Assembly: GCF_027172205.1 (NCBI RefSeq)
Contig: NC_070614.1
Location: 35,268,001 to 35,332,000 of the forward strand
DNA from: Podarcis raffonei
Lineage: Eukaryota; Chordata; Lepidosauria; Squamata; Lacertidae
Reading direction: 5' to 3'
Length of the DNA: 64,000 nucleotides
Numbering within the stretch: the first letter of the stretch is position 1; each line of letters starts with the position of its first letter. Below are positions 1 to 12,633 of this stretch, piece after piece. The position numbers were made by a program, and so were the translations under genes. Under the pieces are notes generated by a model that did not search any database, was not told the origin of the DNA, and worked only from the letters and a program-made list of their open reading frames with translations.

Positions 1-1939
1 CAACCGCCTGGAAGAACCTTGTTAAGAGGAGAGGGTTGGTCTGGAATCTTTCACTGCTTGAAGAGTAAGGCTGTGCACAACAATACTTTTTAAGCCTTAA
101 GAGCAAGAAGGCTGCTTTCCTTTCCTTTTTTTTAAAAAAAGAAAGCATTTACATTTTTCAAATGCTGAACCAACTAGCAAACGTAGGATTTGCACCGCTC
201 TCTTCTGGAATTGTCACACATACGCATCTTTGGGTATGACAGCCTCTCTCTAAAAGAAGCTTGAATCACCCAGCAGTAGAATAGAGAGAAATACAGAATC
301 TAGATAGCCAGAGGCCTCCACCAGCAAATGGATTGGCCAACACAATTTTTAAAAGTGCTTGATCCGTGGGGTGGGAACTTCTGAGTTTTTTACTTGAGGA
401 GGGGTGGAGCCTAGAGGATCATCTCGTGGTCACTGGGGAGGTGGTGGGATCTTGAAAGTACTTCAACTCGGAAGTGTGTTTGTCCACCCCAATCTCTGAG
501 TGCTGCAAGATTCCAGGCACTTACCCCGGGTTCGTGTTTCCTTTTGAAATCAGGCTCAGGGAAGACTGTGGTGTCTTTGTGTTATATGACTTATTTACAC
601 ACATATACAGCCTGAGCCTACAATGGAGGGGTTCAAAGCATCAACACCCCAAAAGGGTCTTGTTTCTTCTATAGCCACAGCCTTGGATTCAAGCAGAGAT
701 CTTGGATGGTGCTCTCTGCTGTTCCAGGATGTCGCTTTTGCATACAACTTCTAGCTCACATAACTCCTAACTCTCAACTCTTGACTTTCCTTCTCACAAG
801 CTGAGGGAGGGGCTCCACCCAATTGCATCTCCCACAGCCCCTTCCTTTGCAGACTAGTCTGGCTGGATTAGTTTTTAACACTTGCCTAATTCCAGGGATC
901 AAAGGGGTTCAGCACACACAAACTTGTAACAATACCTTGTTTATTCGACAAAATGCCAAAGAACCAAACTTGAGGCAAAGGTATCAAACCCTGCTCAAGT
1001 CTTGGCAGTGTTTTTATCAGTGGCTGGGCGGATCTGTTTAACAGTGTTAATCTGCAAACCCTGTAAAGATTAAATGAATTTTTAACAAGCTTAAAACTGA
1101 CTGGCAAAGTTCACAGCCACACAGGAGAGAGGCCAAAAATGAGATGAACAAGGGCCTTTTATGGCTGATAGGAATCAGGTGATGGAGAGGGGTGGGGCCT
1201 CAGAGAGAGACTGAGGCTGTGGGCACTCTCCTGCTCCGTCTGTATCCTGCGAACCCCCCCCCCACTGGTCTGGAAAGCATCTACACAGGACAGCAGCCAC
1301 AGTTCACAAATATCCTGCTGTTCTTTATTAATTGCTAAATTTTGATGAGCTTCCCACCAAACCAGTTTTGATCCAAATCAAGAATGACTTAGGTGCATTT
1401 TAAGCTGGTAAAGACACCAGGCCTGAAAATGTTAATATCCCACTCCCCATGAAGACCCCCACAATCCTAAACTCTGAATCCAGAGCCAGCCGCACTGATG
1501 TTGGGCTGGCAAGACCACCATTTTGTGAATGACATTTTTATTTGGGGCAGCACACATGGCTCTTTCCTCACCCTCTCTTTTTCCCAACACCCATATAGCC
1601 GCCCAGAGTGGCTGGGGAAACCCAGCAAGATGGGTGGGGTATAAATAATAAAATTATTATTATTATAATTATAAAAATTATTATAGGCCAGGCTGAGATG
1701 CTCAGTTGCCCAAAGCCACCAAATGAGATTTAATGGCTGCTCAATATCCAATGCCTTGAATCCATTTGGTCTGAAGCCCAAGCTTGCCCACAAGTCAAAA
1801 GCTCTGCCTTAATTCCCACAAGTACAGAATTCATGTAAAACATTTCTATCCCTTTGCAGTGTGCTGTTGTGGTTAGGGGACATGGGATCTATATTACTCT
1901 GGATTAAAAAACCTGTCTCCTGCACCTATCAGTTTCTGT
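1..1939. other. Intergenic DNA downstream of SGF29, repeat remnants
   Basis: No gene was recognised. The open frames here are short and lack family resemblance. Around 1590-1690 lies the tail of a dispersed LINE-like repeat (cccagagtggctggggaaac followed by an AT-rich run), the same family that is better preserved at 50965-51365. Around 860-1330 a stretch carries a minus-strand AATAAA (about 940) and a TATA-like site (about 1165) spaced as in an LTR, but no matching ends or target duplication were found, so it stays unassigned. Confidence 0.5.
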
Positions 1940-1945
1940 TTTATT
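1940..1945 (-). terminator. SGF29: Probable SGF29 polyadenylation signal
   Basis: TTTATT on the plus strand is AATAAA on the gene strand, about 82 bases past the SGF29 stop codon. It is the nearest canonical signal and gives a short 3'UTR. Inferred from sequence only. Confidence 0.6.
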
Positions 1946-2026
1946 AACTCTGCAATTGTAACAGTCCCATTTGAGAGATCTGGTTCCTTGCCATGCCACA
2001 CCACCAGCATCCACTAGAGGGTGCTG

Positions 2027-2142
2027 TCACTTCTTCTTTGTTTCTTTGCAAGCCACTACATAGCGCTGAGCCACATTGAGGGGTGGAGAGTAGCCATCTG
2101 CATAGCTGGTGTCTTCAAACAGCACAGAGTAATCATCCTGCG

Positions 2143-2181
<39 letters not shown>

Positions 2182-5100
2182 TAGAGGAGAAAGTTATGCA
2201 TTATCTCACAGAGGGGAAAGGCCCTGGGTCCCATGACCTCAACAGATAACCCCAGAGGAAATTCACCCTAAGAGCAATGTTAACCAATACTTTGTAGGAT
2301 GACTTGGTCAAAGTGGGCTGTCCCTGCCCCAGGCCCCTGCTACCTTCCAACACTTGCAATTCACAGAATCACAGGCACAAAGACCCTGGGTGGGAAGCGG
2401 GGGGACACAGGATAAAGCCCCACATTGGGGAAGTGCTAGATGACAGCAGCACATGCATTCGCTTCATTTGGATGCAACCAGAACTCCAGTTCAGCATTTC
2501 ATAAACAAGCTCCCCTTTTTTCTCCTCCTGCAATGGCTGTGGGAATCAACCGTGGTTTGAAGAGGGCTCGTTTCAGTAAGACTAACCACAGTGTAAGAAG
2601 GTTAGGACACAATGCCAAACCATAGTTTAGCCCCGCATCCAAAGGAGACCATTATAGCTGCAGCAGTGCTCACAGTTTGCCTGAAGAACCCAAGCTCAGT
2701 CTCCCAGTATCTCCATTTCAAATGCTTGGATAGCAGGAGAATGGAAAGACCTCTGGCAGAAAGCAGCCGTCAGCCAGGGCAGGCGTTGCTCGGCTTAGAT
2801 GGACCAATGAACTGACGCCATATAAGGCAGATTTATATGTGGGAAGCAGGTTAGATGGCTTCCAAAACAATTTAGACAAAATTCATGGGCAGTAGGCCTC
2901 CGTGGCTATTAGAAGAAGCAAAACTTTTATGTTCAGAGCCGGATGTTGACAACAAACCGCTAGAGATGGCTATCAAGGGATAGACTGGGGTTTTTCAGAG
3001 GTATCTGGCTGGATTCTGTCAGAAGCAGAATGCCAGGCTAAATGGACTTTTTGGTCTCGTTTGGGCAAGGTGGTTTTTATGGTGGCCTGTAGGAGACAGT
3101 GCAAGACCAATGGGAGAGAAGGATTCGGAGTCTCAGCTGCCCTGTCCTGTGGCCTCTTCCTTACCCGCTGTGGAGGAGTGTGGATAAGTGCTCGGTAGAA
3201 ACAGGTAGTTTGTGGGTACAAGGCCAGGACCAGCTGATCTTTCTGGAACAAGGCCTCAGGGTCTGTTTCAGGGTTGGCCTTCCACTGGGGCAGGGGGATG
3301 ATGCGGCGGCGGCTCAAGGTGTGGCGCCTGGAGAGAAGAAGCAGAGATTAAGGGCGGGGGGCAAATCTGACATCCCCTCATCCCCTTCAAGAGTCTCTTC
3401 TTCACTTACTCTTTCCCTTCCTCGTCAATGTCATCCACCTCATACCTGGGGAAGAGAACACGGCAGGTGAGAATTCAATGTAAGCAAAACCATATGGCTG
3501 CACAAGAAAAAGGAAGGTGGATTCCAACTTTCCCATGGACACCAAGCGGTGTGCATGGGAAAGTTAGGATCCATCTTCTTTAGAAAACGTTTCTGCACCT
3601 AACACAAATGCAACACAGGTTTTGTGGTATGGTTACCTATGTAGAATGCCTAGATAATTTATTCTATATCATTTAGCTGCTGAAGTCAGAATCTTCTCTG
3701 TTAGAAAGTCATTATCAGAACCAAAGCGGCAATAAGGGGGGAGGGGGAATGGTCACAGCAACTTGTCAGGACATGCCTCTACTGAGATATATATTTTAGG
3801 ACCCACTTGATTGTTGTGTTTGTGATTTATTTTAAACCATTTTTGACGTTGTATTTTAAATTACTGTGGCCCACCTCGGGACCCTAGGGTGAAAGGCAGC
3901 CAATAAATCAAAATTAATAAAAATAATAGTAATAGGTGTGCCAGTCTTTATACTTCAAACAACAAAGCTAACAAGCAATTTCCACCAAGATGGTAGAGGA
4001 CCTTTCCTGAAGTAGGCCTGGCCTGCAGCATGGCCTGGCATTGTCTAATAAGAGGCTGTGGAAATTTGATGCACAATAGCTCATCGCTTCTGAAAATGAG
4101 GCTCTGGGCTATGAAGCCAGAAGATGGCATGTCCAAAGCCAGGGTGAGCCAGGAGAAACTGGGCCACCCAGCAAAACACAGACCAGAGCCTCAGCTCAGA
4201 ACCTCCAAGAGTACCATTTGGTGAAGACAATTCTGGGAATGCAAATAACCTTGCCCTACTTCAGAGCTGCTCATTACAGAACTTTTACTTCTGTGTCAAA
4301 GAAGGCACCAGAGAAAACACACACCCAGCGCTGACCTCCAAAAAGGACAGCAGGAACCAACCAGGCTTTTCCGCAATGTTCCTCTTCCCCTTGGCTCTCC
4401 AGATGTTGAAATACAACTCCCATCAATTCCGGCCACTGGTCTTGTTTGCTGGTGCTGATGGGAGTTGCAGCTCAGAAACTGCTGTAGGGCCAAAGGTTCC
4501 CATGCCTGCCTTAGGCCACCACAAAGCCTCTTTCTCTGAAGATGTAGCTGCTCACTTTTCAGCACCTCCTAGAGAACAGGCTCCAGGTGACCATTGCATT
4601 CATTCATACATCAATTTGGGCTCAGTCAATGGCACACAGACATGCCCAAACCACCACCAGACCTCTTGAAGAATCCTTTCTGACAATACATTTCTTCCTG
4701 AAGGCTTTAGGCAGGGAAGGCCAAGCAACCACAGACTTCAAAATCCAACTTCTGGTGACTGAAACACCCATTCCTGGGTCTGGATGCCTGTCCAAACACA
4801 GGGCTCCCCAAGCCGAATGCTACCTGTGGCTGAAGGACATGGAACCCCAGACTGCCTTCTAGCGCAGTCCTGTAGCCCCAGATCTACCAGACACACTCAC
4901 TTGTTGGTGGCGTGGTTGTAGCTCACGGCCTCAGCCAAGATCCACTGCTCGTCTCCATCGACCGTCTTGACACGAGCAGCCACTTTGTCGCCTGGCTTGG
5001 CCACGTAGTCGCTAGAGGCAGGGATGGCACCACAGAGAGGGGGAGGTCTGAGGTGGAGAGGGAGAGAGAAGCGGCTGTAAGCAGGGCTGAAGCATAAACA

Positions 5101-6577
5101 CACAGGAGAGGTCCCCAGCACCCGCCATGCGCCCCCTGAATAATCACTTCTCTCCAGGTTTCCCAATCCACAAGGGAAGAGTCATGGCCGACTGCTGAAG
5201 GAGCGTCATCAGCACACCGCGGCGCATGGTTTTGCGTGGCGGCTCCGAGTCGTTGTAGAGGCCGGCAATCTTGGCAGCTGTTAAGAGGAGAGGGAAACCA
5301 CAAGGAGGGCTTGGTTAGTGTCCAGGAAGCTCTTAAGAACATAAGAAGAGCCTGATGGATCGGGCCAATGGCCCATCTAGTCCAGCATCTTTTTATCACA
5401 ATGGCTGACAAGATGCTTCTGTTTTAGCCATTCCCCATTTCCTTCCTGGAGAGAGGAGAGGACCCTCAACTGACTTATTTCAACCACACCATCGATCAGG
5501 GAAATCAAACTCACCCAAAGATTGCCCATGAAATACCTTGGAAAGCCATACACCACCGGCCCTCTATTTCTCCTGCACCCTTGGCTAGTTAAAATGTTGT
5601 TGGCTTATGCTGGGATGGTTTGAAGCTGTTTGCTCCAGAGCTCTAAAGCTATTCACCCAACACAACTGATCTTGCCTTCTTGGGACCTTGCAGCACTCAC
5701 CTATGCGGCGTTCTTCCAGAAGAGACTTAATTTCTGCAATCTTGTCCAAGTCCTTACGCAGGATGCTAGAAAAGGAGGCAGAAACCCCAAGTGAGAGTCA
5801 ACGGGAATTTCTTAAGGGAGTCAAAGTATCCCCACTGGAACATAACACTGTGCTGCACTCACTTGCATTCTGCTTCTGCATCAGCCTTGGCTGTTGTGTA
5901 GAGGCCACGTAATTTGGTCCGATAATATGGAGAAACTGAGAGGGAGACAGACAGGGAGATGAGACAGTAAACAGGAGGCCAAGGTTTCAGTCTCCCACAA
6001 TTCTTCCCTCACCCCTAGCCCTATGGTCTAGTGGTATCTAAAATAGAAAAACCAGGAAAGAACTGAGGTCTTGGAGACTATAAAGCAGATGTTTTAAAGT
6101 GGAGTGGAGTTGCAACTCACTCTTGTTTTCTGTCTGCATTCTCTCGTGCGTTTTCTGGATGTTGACTAGGTTGTGTTCACTTCTTGATCGTTCCTCCTAA
6201 GAAGGAAAGAGCTTATGGGTTACTTTACCAGCTATACAGAGTATCTACTTTAATACACAGACCATATTCACCCAACCTGCCGCACTCAAACCAGTATTCT
6301 GTCCCTCCCTCAGAATACAGATGCTTGACACAGCATCAAAACAAAATGGCAGCCACAAACTACCATGTTCCTTCCATCCCAAGAAACTGCTGGAGAGGCC
6401 CTTTCTTCTCCTGTGCTGGACATCCACAAGCAAAGAAGACTCTCTTTATCTGACCCAACTCACTTCCTATCGCTTCAAATTCCAGGAAAGCTACCATGTT
6501 ACCTGTGTCTGTTTGATAAGCTGGTGCAACTCCCCCAGGAGCTCAGCGATGCGGGAATCGGCTGATACCAGAGCCAT
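2027..6577 (-). CDS. SGF29: SAGA-associated factor 29 (SGF29/CCDC101), complete, nine coding exons
   Basis: Nuclear subunit of SAGA and ATAC histone acetyltransferase complexes; its C-terminal tandem Tudor domain reads H3K4me2/3. Coding exons in transcript order: 6577-6503, 6196-6121, 5935-5863, 5765-5701, 5277-5148, 5047-4901, 3445-3410, 3327-3165, 2143-2027. They sum to 882 bp, 293 codons plus stop, the length of human SGF29. The N-terminus (MALVSADSRIAELL) and a charged coiled-coil region (about residues 20-85) precede a linker with NDSEPPRKTMRRGVLM and the Tudor half. Residues that line the methyl-lysine pocket and the H3 N-terminus site in the human protein are present: VDGDEQW, YPQTTCFY and SVLFED. 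The protein ends CKETKKK. Every junction is GT-AG and frame-consistent; the donor after exon 5 (GTGATT) is weak. The start is the first ATG in frame after an upstream stop and matches the known N-terminus. Identification is from remembered family sequence and is very secure. Confidence 0.97.
2146..2178 (+). repeat. (GA)n microsatellite serving as polypyrimidine tract
   Basis: A run of GA on the plus strand, hence (CT)n on the SGF29 strand, lies directly before the AG of the last SGF29 exon (exon end 2143). It therefore supplies the polypyrimidine tract of that acceptor. Length changes in this tract would alter acceptor strength without touching the coding sequence. Confidence 0.85.
3840..3935 (+). 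repeat. Old interspersed repeat tail in SGF29 intron
   Basis: The segment from about 3850 (actgtggcccacctcgggac, then gaaaggcagccaataaatca and an AT-rich run) has the form of a common amniote retroposon 3' end. It lies within the intron between the 147-bp and 36-bp exons. The family was not determined. Confidence 0.45.
4383..4515. repeat. Palindromic MITE (hAT-like), degraded copy
   Basis: Contains the two half-palindromes typical of this family: ctccagatgttgaaatacaa with ctcccatc near 4400, and gatgggagttgcagctcag near 4460, followed by ggttcccatgcctgcc. Lies in an SGF29 intron. Other copies in this window are at 10468, 22984, 27513, 42893 and 63835. Confidence 0.6.
5331..5470 (+). repeat. 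Dispersed retroposon-type repeat (GATCAGGCCAATGGCCCATCTAG family)
   Basis: Carries the hallmark gggccaatggcccatctagt and the stretch after it. Related copies lie at 23135-23275 and 45029-45260. Common in sauropsid genomes; I could not assign a family name with confidence. It sits in an SGF29 intron just upstream of the 130-bp exon. Confidence 0.6.
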
Positions 6578-7289
6578 GTTACTAAAAGGGATAAAAAAGA
6601 AAAGAAATGTTAACTCAAAAATTGATTTCCTATGTTGTGCTTTATCTTGACTGTACTATTACATTCTGTGGAAATTCTGCTCTTCAACATACAGCAAAGC
6701 TAATAGATTTTCCTAAGAGTTGGGGGGGGAGGGGTGAATGGGATTGAGGGCTTGTTTACTGTCACAAATGTGGACCTGTTTTTTCAGGATTGCAGAAGAG
6801 GTTTATCCTTAGAACCATAGAACTGTAGAGTTGGGAGGGGCTTACACATAGGATACAGAACAAACGTGCTTGGGGTGTCCTCAATGAATACCACCTATCA
6901 AGATAATGATAGCTCTTAATACGTGCAATTATGCAAAGCAGTGTGATAAAAAAAATAGGGTTTCCCCCTAAACACGTTTATAGATGAAGGGATTCTATTC
7001 TGCAGTAGAATGCAGAATAATGTGCTGGGAATTATTCCATGTTAACTCAGAGCCCCTCCAACTGTCCTTCATTCATGATGATTTTGGTGAACTGTCATAC
7101 ACAATCCCACTTTCAATACTATTTGTATCCTTGCTGGCAGAAATCTGTTGTTTTGAAGAAACAGCATAAATTATTTGTTAAGTCTGAGACTAATTGGCCA
7201 TTTACTATCACATCCCTCAATGGGCTTCTTTTGGTTCTTCGTTTATTTAGGCTTCAGACACTCATGCTGCACCAGAATTAAATATAACG

Positions 7290-7640
7290 ATCCCGTTTAG
7301 AACCACACTCCCAGCATGCACCACGGCCGGGCACCACTGAGCAGAGGCCAAAATCCCAACATGCCATGCGGCCTGACAGTGCGCGATCTTACTGGAGCCT
7401 TGAATCACATTTGCTGTAGGCGCGCCTGTATAACCGGCGTGCACACGTGCCCCGGGCACACGCACTAAACATATCCTGAACACGCGTCAGGCCATACATA
7501 CGTTCTGCTGTTTGCGCGTCGAGGCAAGCTCTACCGCACATCCCCGCATACTGTTGCTGGCATAATGGGAACTGCCTGCTCGAGTTCCCGGATGCGAAAC
7601 CCCGGCAAGCCTTGCCCCGTTGCCAGTGGCAGGGAATAGC
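7290..7640 (-). promoter_or_regulatory. SGF29: CpG-rich presumptive SGF29 promoter
   Basis: CpG dinucleotides are dense here (for example gtaggcgcgcctg, ccggcgtgcacacg, cacgcgtc, tttgcgcgtcgagg) and rare on both sides. The region lies about 0.7-1 kb upstream of the SGF29 ATG with no competing gene nearby, so I take it as the SGF29 promoter and untranslated first exon. No TATA box was seen, as is usual for housekeeping promoters. The exact start site and the 5'UTR intron are not determinable here. Confidence 0.6.
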
Positions 7641-9479
7641 TTCAGTGACGTTTTTTGAGTGCGTCCGTCATTACTGTGGCGCTAAGTGGAAGTTCGCGTG
7701 TGCCTTCCCTATGGGTTCCAGCAAAAAAGAGGGAACTGGGATATTCCCTTTTTTCCTGCCACGGCTCATTTCGCTTGAGCAAGCTGCTACTGACTGTCCT
7801 ACTTATGCGGGATTAAACTCTCTCTGAGTTAGCCCACTAATCTTCCGATGGCGAGAAGCGAACTGCCCTTTCAAACTGCCACCCTTCCCTTTTGATGGAT
7901 GTAATAATGGAATACTAAATGGTTTAGTTTTTGTAAAATATGCAGAGATATATGATATGCAAAATGAACCATGGAAAGAGAATAAGGGAAGTCATTTATA
8001 TTTTAAGAATGTTTAAATGAGTATTCTAAATTGTAAAACAGAAAATTTAATAAATATGTTTTATATATTGTAAAACAGAAAATTTAATAAAAATGTTTTA
8101 TATCTATACAACTGCCAGCCTTCCCTTTCTGCAAGCTTCACCTTTTATCTTGTCTCACATTTTGCCCTTACATGTGATTATTCCCCCACACACACACGCC
8201 CACAGCACTGTCGATAGTGATTCTTTTTGTAATTTGCTGCTGCAGCTCTTTGAAAATCAACCTCTGCCTATTCTCTTGAACGAGGGCTGTGACCAATGAG
8301 AAATCTTCTGCACTTAGGGTCTCCTGGGAGTTGTAGTAATTGCCATGGGGCGTCAGCCTCCGAGTCTGCTCTACTGTCGGCGTTTAATGCAAAGCATGAT
8401 GGGGCTGGGGCTGTTTAAATCCTGCTTTTCGAGGGTGGTGAAGTATTTGTATAGCAGAGCCATTCTTTCTTTCAAGACGGGTGGGGAAGAGCTCATTTTC
8501 GGGATAGAGAAGTTGTTGCTCCTGTGCATGTTTCTTCTGAAGTAAGCCCCACTGAATATCAGTCGGACTTACTGTCAAGTATGTACGGGATTGCAATATT
8601 AATAAAACAGAATGAAGCTGCGTAGGAATTTTAGAGGATAGTGTCGCAGCAAATCCAACTAAATGGACAAGACTACTCAGAATCTAAAGATTTCTGATAG
8701 CTGCTTTAAAAGGGGTTGCGGTGGAAACTAAATGCAAAAAGTAAGGCGTTTCTTTGGAGGAGGAATCTTGTTTGTTTTAAGCAGTTGTACCCCGCTTTCT
8801 CCTAAAAAATGAACTCAAAAGCTGTGAACAATTAAGAAATCAACATACGATCATCAGAACAAAAGGAAAACTAAACTAAGTATAAAAAGGAAGCATAGCC
8901 ATCAAATAAAAAGCGAAAGAAGTACATTGTAGGGAAATGTTTTAAAGACTTCCATACCTGATCTGAATCACAAGCAAATTATGAAGATGTGGTGGGCATG
9001 CATGGCTAGAATGCCTAGTGTCTTAAGAAAAAGGAAATCCTGGCAAGAAACCATAAAAATGGCACCCAAAAAGGTTTAATGGAAAAAGATAACCAATCAA
9101 ATTTTCTCTGCTAGGACAGATACAACCAAGGATACCCCCTGAAAGATCCCTGTGTTGTCTTCTGACTAGTTAATAATTCCTCTGCTTCCTTCTAGCAAAT
9201 GAGAACAAACTGAACCAGGACTGCTGATCCTAGATAAGATTGTACAGCACTGGCAAAGCAGGACTGTCCGTTGCAGGGAGGGTATTCAAAAGATAACTAT
9301 GCCCCTAGCTTTAGTAATATCTACAGGTAGCCCTTGGACCAGCTGTTTCAGGAAACACAACATAGAGTTTCGTTTGAAGACCAGCACTTTTATTGTGGAG
9401 TACATTGTTACCAGTTTTGTACAGATACTGTTCTAGGGGCTGCAGCGTGAGGCCACATTGTCATGAAATGCAAGAGGTA
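7641..9479. other. Intergenic spacer, no gene recognised
   Basis: No protein family or RNA gene was recognised. Near 8041-8100 a 30-base AT-rich motif (attgtaaaacagaaaattta with aataaatatgttttat) is repeated in tandem. Around 8535-8590 is a fragment of a dispersed repeat (gtaagccccactgaatatca ... gggattgcaatatt) with further copies near 11235-11335, 39945-40010 and 54405-54470. Confidence 0.5.
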
Positions 9480-10417
9480 TTTTATACCAGCTGCACAGAT
9501 ATAAGATGGGGGACACCTGACCTGCCAGTAGTACATGTGAATAGGATCTAGGGGTCTTAGCAGACCACATGCGTAACTTGAGTCAACTGTGTGATATAGC
9601 GCCAAAGAAAGCTAGTGATATTCTGCATCAACAGAAGTATAGTGTCCCAATCAAGGGAAGTATGAGTACAGTGGTACCTCTAGTTATGAACATAATTCAT
9701 TCCGGAGGTCCGTTCTTAACCTGAAACTGTTCTTAACTAGAGGCGTGCTTTCGCTAATGGGGCCTCTTGCTGCTGCTGTGCCGCCGGCACACGATTTCCG
9801 TTCTCATCTTGGGGCAAAGTTCTCAACTTGAGGTAACTCTTCCAGGTTAGCAGAGTTTGTAACCTGAAGCGTTTGTAACCTGGGGTGTTTGTAACTTGAA
9901 GTACCACTGTACTGCTCTATTCTAACTTGGTCAGACCACACCTGGAGTACTGTGTCCAGTTCTGGGTACCACAATTTAAGAAGGATATTGACAAGCTGGA
10001 ACATGTATAGACAAGGATGACCAGGATGATCAAGGGTCTGGAAACCAAGCTTTATGAGAAATGGTTGAGGGGGCTGGGTATGTTTAGCATGGAAAAAAGG
10101 AGTCTGAGAGGAGATTGAATTGCCATCTTCAAATATCTAAAGGGCTGTCATAAGGAAGATGAAGCAAGCTTGTTTTTTCCTACTCCAGAAAGTAGGATTC
10201 GAACAATGTACCGGTATTCATCTTTCAAGGAAGGAGATTCTGACTAAACAGGAAGAACTTTATGAGAGTAAGAGCTGTTCGACAGTGGAATGGACTCCCT
10301 CAGGAGGTTGTGGGCTCTCATCCTTGGAGGTTTTTAAGCAGAGGTTGGATGGTCATCTGTCATGGATGCTTTAGTTGAAATTCTTCCAACTCCACAAGTC
10401 TATGATTCTATGATTGG
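9480..10417 (+). mobile_element. CR1 LINE, 3' portion, split by a MITE
   Basis: Recognised by the CR1 3' region: gtcagaccacacctggagta, ctgtgtccagttctgggtac, caagggtctggaaaccaagc, atctaaagggctgtcata and the terminal ctatgattctatgatt repeat. The upstream part (ggatctaggggtcttagcag, caacagaagtatagtgtccc) runs to 9668 and resumes after the nested element at 9669-9909. Only the end of ORF2 and the 3'UTR are present and the frame is decayed, so the copy is inactive. Confidence 0.85.
9669..9909. mobile_element. pogo/Tigger-like MITE nested in CR1
   Basis: Terminal inverted repeats begin CAGTGGTACCTC and end GTACCACTG, flanked by TA on both sides, the target duplication of Tc1/mariner-pogo elements. 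It interrupts the CR1 copy, so it is the younger insertion. The centre holds the family motif ggaggtccgttcttaacctg. Three related copies are at 38205, 41875 and 44331. Confidence 0.8.
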
Positions 10418-10467
10418 TACAATCTGGAAATTCTATGTGAAGCTTCAGTGCAGGGATAGAAATCTGG

Positions 10468-10545
10468 TGCCCTCCAGATGTTGCTGAACTACAACTCCCA
10501 TCGCCTCTGCCCATTGACCATGCTGGCTAGGATCAGGTGAGCCAC
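10468..10545. repeat. Palindromic hAT-like MITE fragment
   Basis: tggtgccctccagatgttgc, tgaactacaactcccatcgc and tgaccatgctggctaggatc give one half of the palindromic family described at 4383. It follows the CR1 end by some 50 bases. Confidence 0.6.
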
Positions 10546-12633
10546 TCTTGCAATGCAGTCAGCCAAGTGGCATTCATAGTTATGCTGACTGCAAGCATTG
10601 TCGGGCTAGACCTTCATGAAGAAAATTGAAAAGTGCAGCCATATGGAAATACGTGTGGCCGTGTCCCAAAAATGTGGTTTTATGGCACACACAAACATTG
10701 GTCCCTCCCTGCAACTTCTGGAGTCTCTCTTCCCACCCACAGAAAAATAAACGGTTACTGCTAGGAAAAAGAAAAGGGGAAATGAAAATAAAATGAAGCA
10801 ATTGCTGTGTCATTTTGCACGGGGGCGGTTAAAATACAGACTGCTTACTGGAACTCTCAATGTTAATACCCACACCAGAGCTCCCATGAAAAAAAACCCT
10901 CAAGCCAGGGGAGGGTGATGGGTGTGGTAGTGGCATCAAGGAAGGTGATACATGTTTTCTGATTAGGCCACTGTTTATCTGAAACAGAATCAAATCACTT
11001 CTGTTCTCAAAAATACTGCTGAGTCTGCTGATTCTGAGATGGGTGTTGTTTCTTGTGCCCACCCACAATCATCCCCTTAATGTTGTTATGGTGCTACAAA
11101 GTGAGGCCACTCTTTTTCTAGGCTTCTGTAGTGCATTGATGGTTTGGAAGATGCTCATTGGATAAACACCAGCCACTTAGGTGAAAGGTTAGAGAGGCAT
11201 ATTTTGGAGTGTAGGCTATCTGGAAGCACAAATCTAACGCATGTGTACTTGGAAATAAGTCCCATTGAGTCCAGTGACTTTAGAAATAAGTCTCATTAAT
11301 TATGTCCACAGGTAAGTGTGGACAGGATTGCAGGCTGATTTTTGCAGTTGACTGGCAAGAAGCAGTTTTGGGGAGTTGTGATGGCATGTTGTTGATTTTG
11401 GAGAAGTGATCCTGGTTTCAAAAGAGTTGCTCCATTTCCAGGTACATCCTCTGTTTGTACATTTGTAAGTAAATAAGATATTACAAAATGTCATAATACT
11501 CTCTGGTCAAAGACTGCTTCGTGGAGCTTGCCACTGGTCTGAGAAAAGGACACACCAGCTAATTCCTTGCTAAACAGCCCCGTGGTTTTGTTGGCTTCCT
11601 CAGTATTTGAGTTATTTGGGCCAACCTTTTTCTTTCCAAACCATCTCCTGAGGAGATGACGATGAACTAGAAAGTCCACATACTTTAGACCAGATTGAAG
11701 GATACCTCTCTTCTGATCCAGTCCATTGCAGTGAGTGGGGGAGAGCGTGCATACTTGACTTTTCTCCCAACGTCCCTGCATGCCCACGTAGAAGTACAAT
11801 GTCTGGCAAAAAGCCTATGAGAGTAAAATCCAAAGCACGTGAGCCAAAATCTTTTCTTTCCCTGTCTCCCACACACTGGATTTTATGCTATATTCAGATA
11901 CAGTATGCAGATATGAATATGCAAGGGTATGAAAACCAGGGTGAGTACACTAGCTGGGCAAAAGTACATTCAACACCCCTCCCTCTGATAGGCTGGATCA
12001 GGGAGACATATACGGTAATTTATCCAGCTCTCTGTCACAGACAGGTTCAAGTATTCTAAGAACAATTCTTTCCACAAATCTCTCTCCAAGCCCCTAAATA
12101 ACGCAATTCCTACTATGTGCGCAGCTAACAATACCAGTAATCAGATTGACCAAGTTTTTAAATTCAGCTTTAAAAGAGTCTTGGGTGAGTATATTCCATT
12201 TTTATTGGGGCAGCAGTGCTGGAGAGGTGGGTTTAGCCTTCCCAACTGTTAATAAGACTGGCAGGGCATGGCAGGGGAACAAACAGGAAAAGATATCAAG
12301 ATAGCATTCTCCACTTCCACCCTGCAGCAAGGAGCAATAACAATTTGAGCTGTGGAGATTTAGACAGGACTGGCCCAAGGCATTTACTGTCTGAGGAGGC
12401 CCTCTCACATTGGCTCTTAGGGTTTGTCCACACCAGAGCGAAATGTGGATTTGCACCTGCCTAATGTGGGAGTATCTGCATGAAGGCCTCCCTATCCCAG
12501 TGTTGGTGTGGACCTTTCCCTTTTTAAATGTGGGGATTTTTGATCCTTGGAATGTCTGAAATGTACATTAACAGTAATGGAAAACGATCCTCCACCACAG
12601 CTGAGGGCATCAGGCTAGATTAGAAGAGCACAG
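10546..12633. other. Intergenic spacer, no gene recognised
   Basis: Open frames are short and show no domain. A fragment of the aataagtcccattgagtcca dispersed repeat is near 11235-11335. The overlapping minus-strand frames at 11490-11876 were checked and show no recognisable motif and no convincing splice structure. Confidence 0.5.

Noticed and set aside
5148-5411. 162-codon minus-strand frame 4923-5411 as a separate gene
   Set aside because: It overlaps SGF29 exons in another frame and carries the dispersed repeat at 5331; it is a shadow.
11490-11876. Overlapping minus-strand frames between SGF29 and NUPR1
   Set aside because: No domain or conserved motif, no convincing exon junctions and typical intergenic composition.
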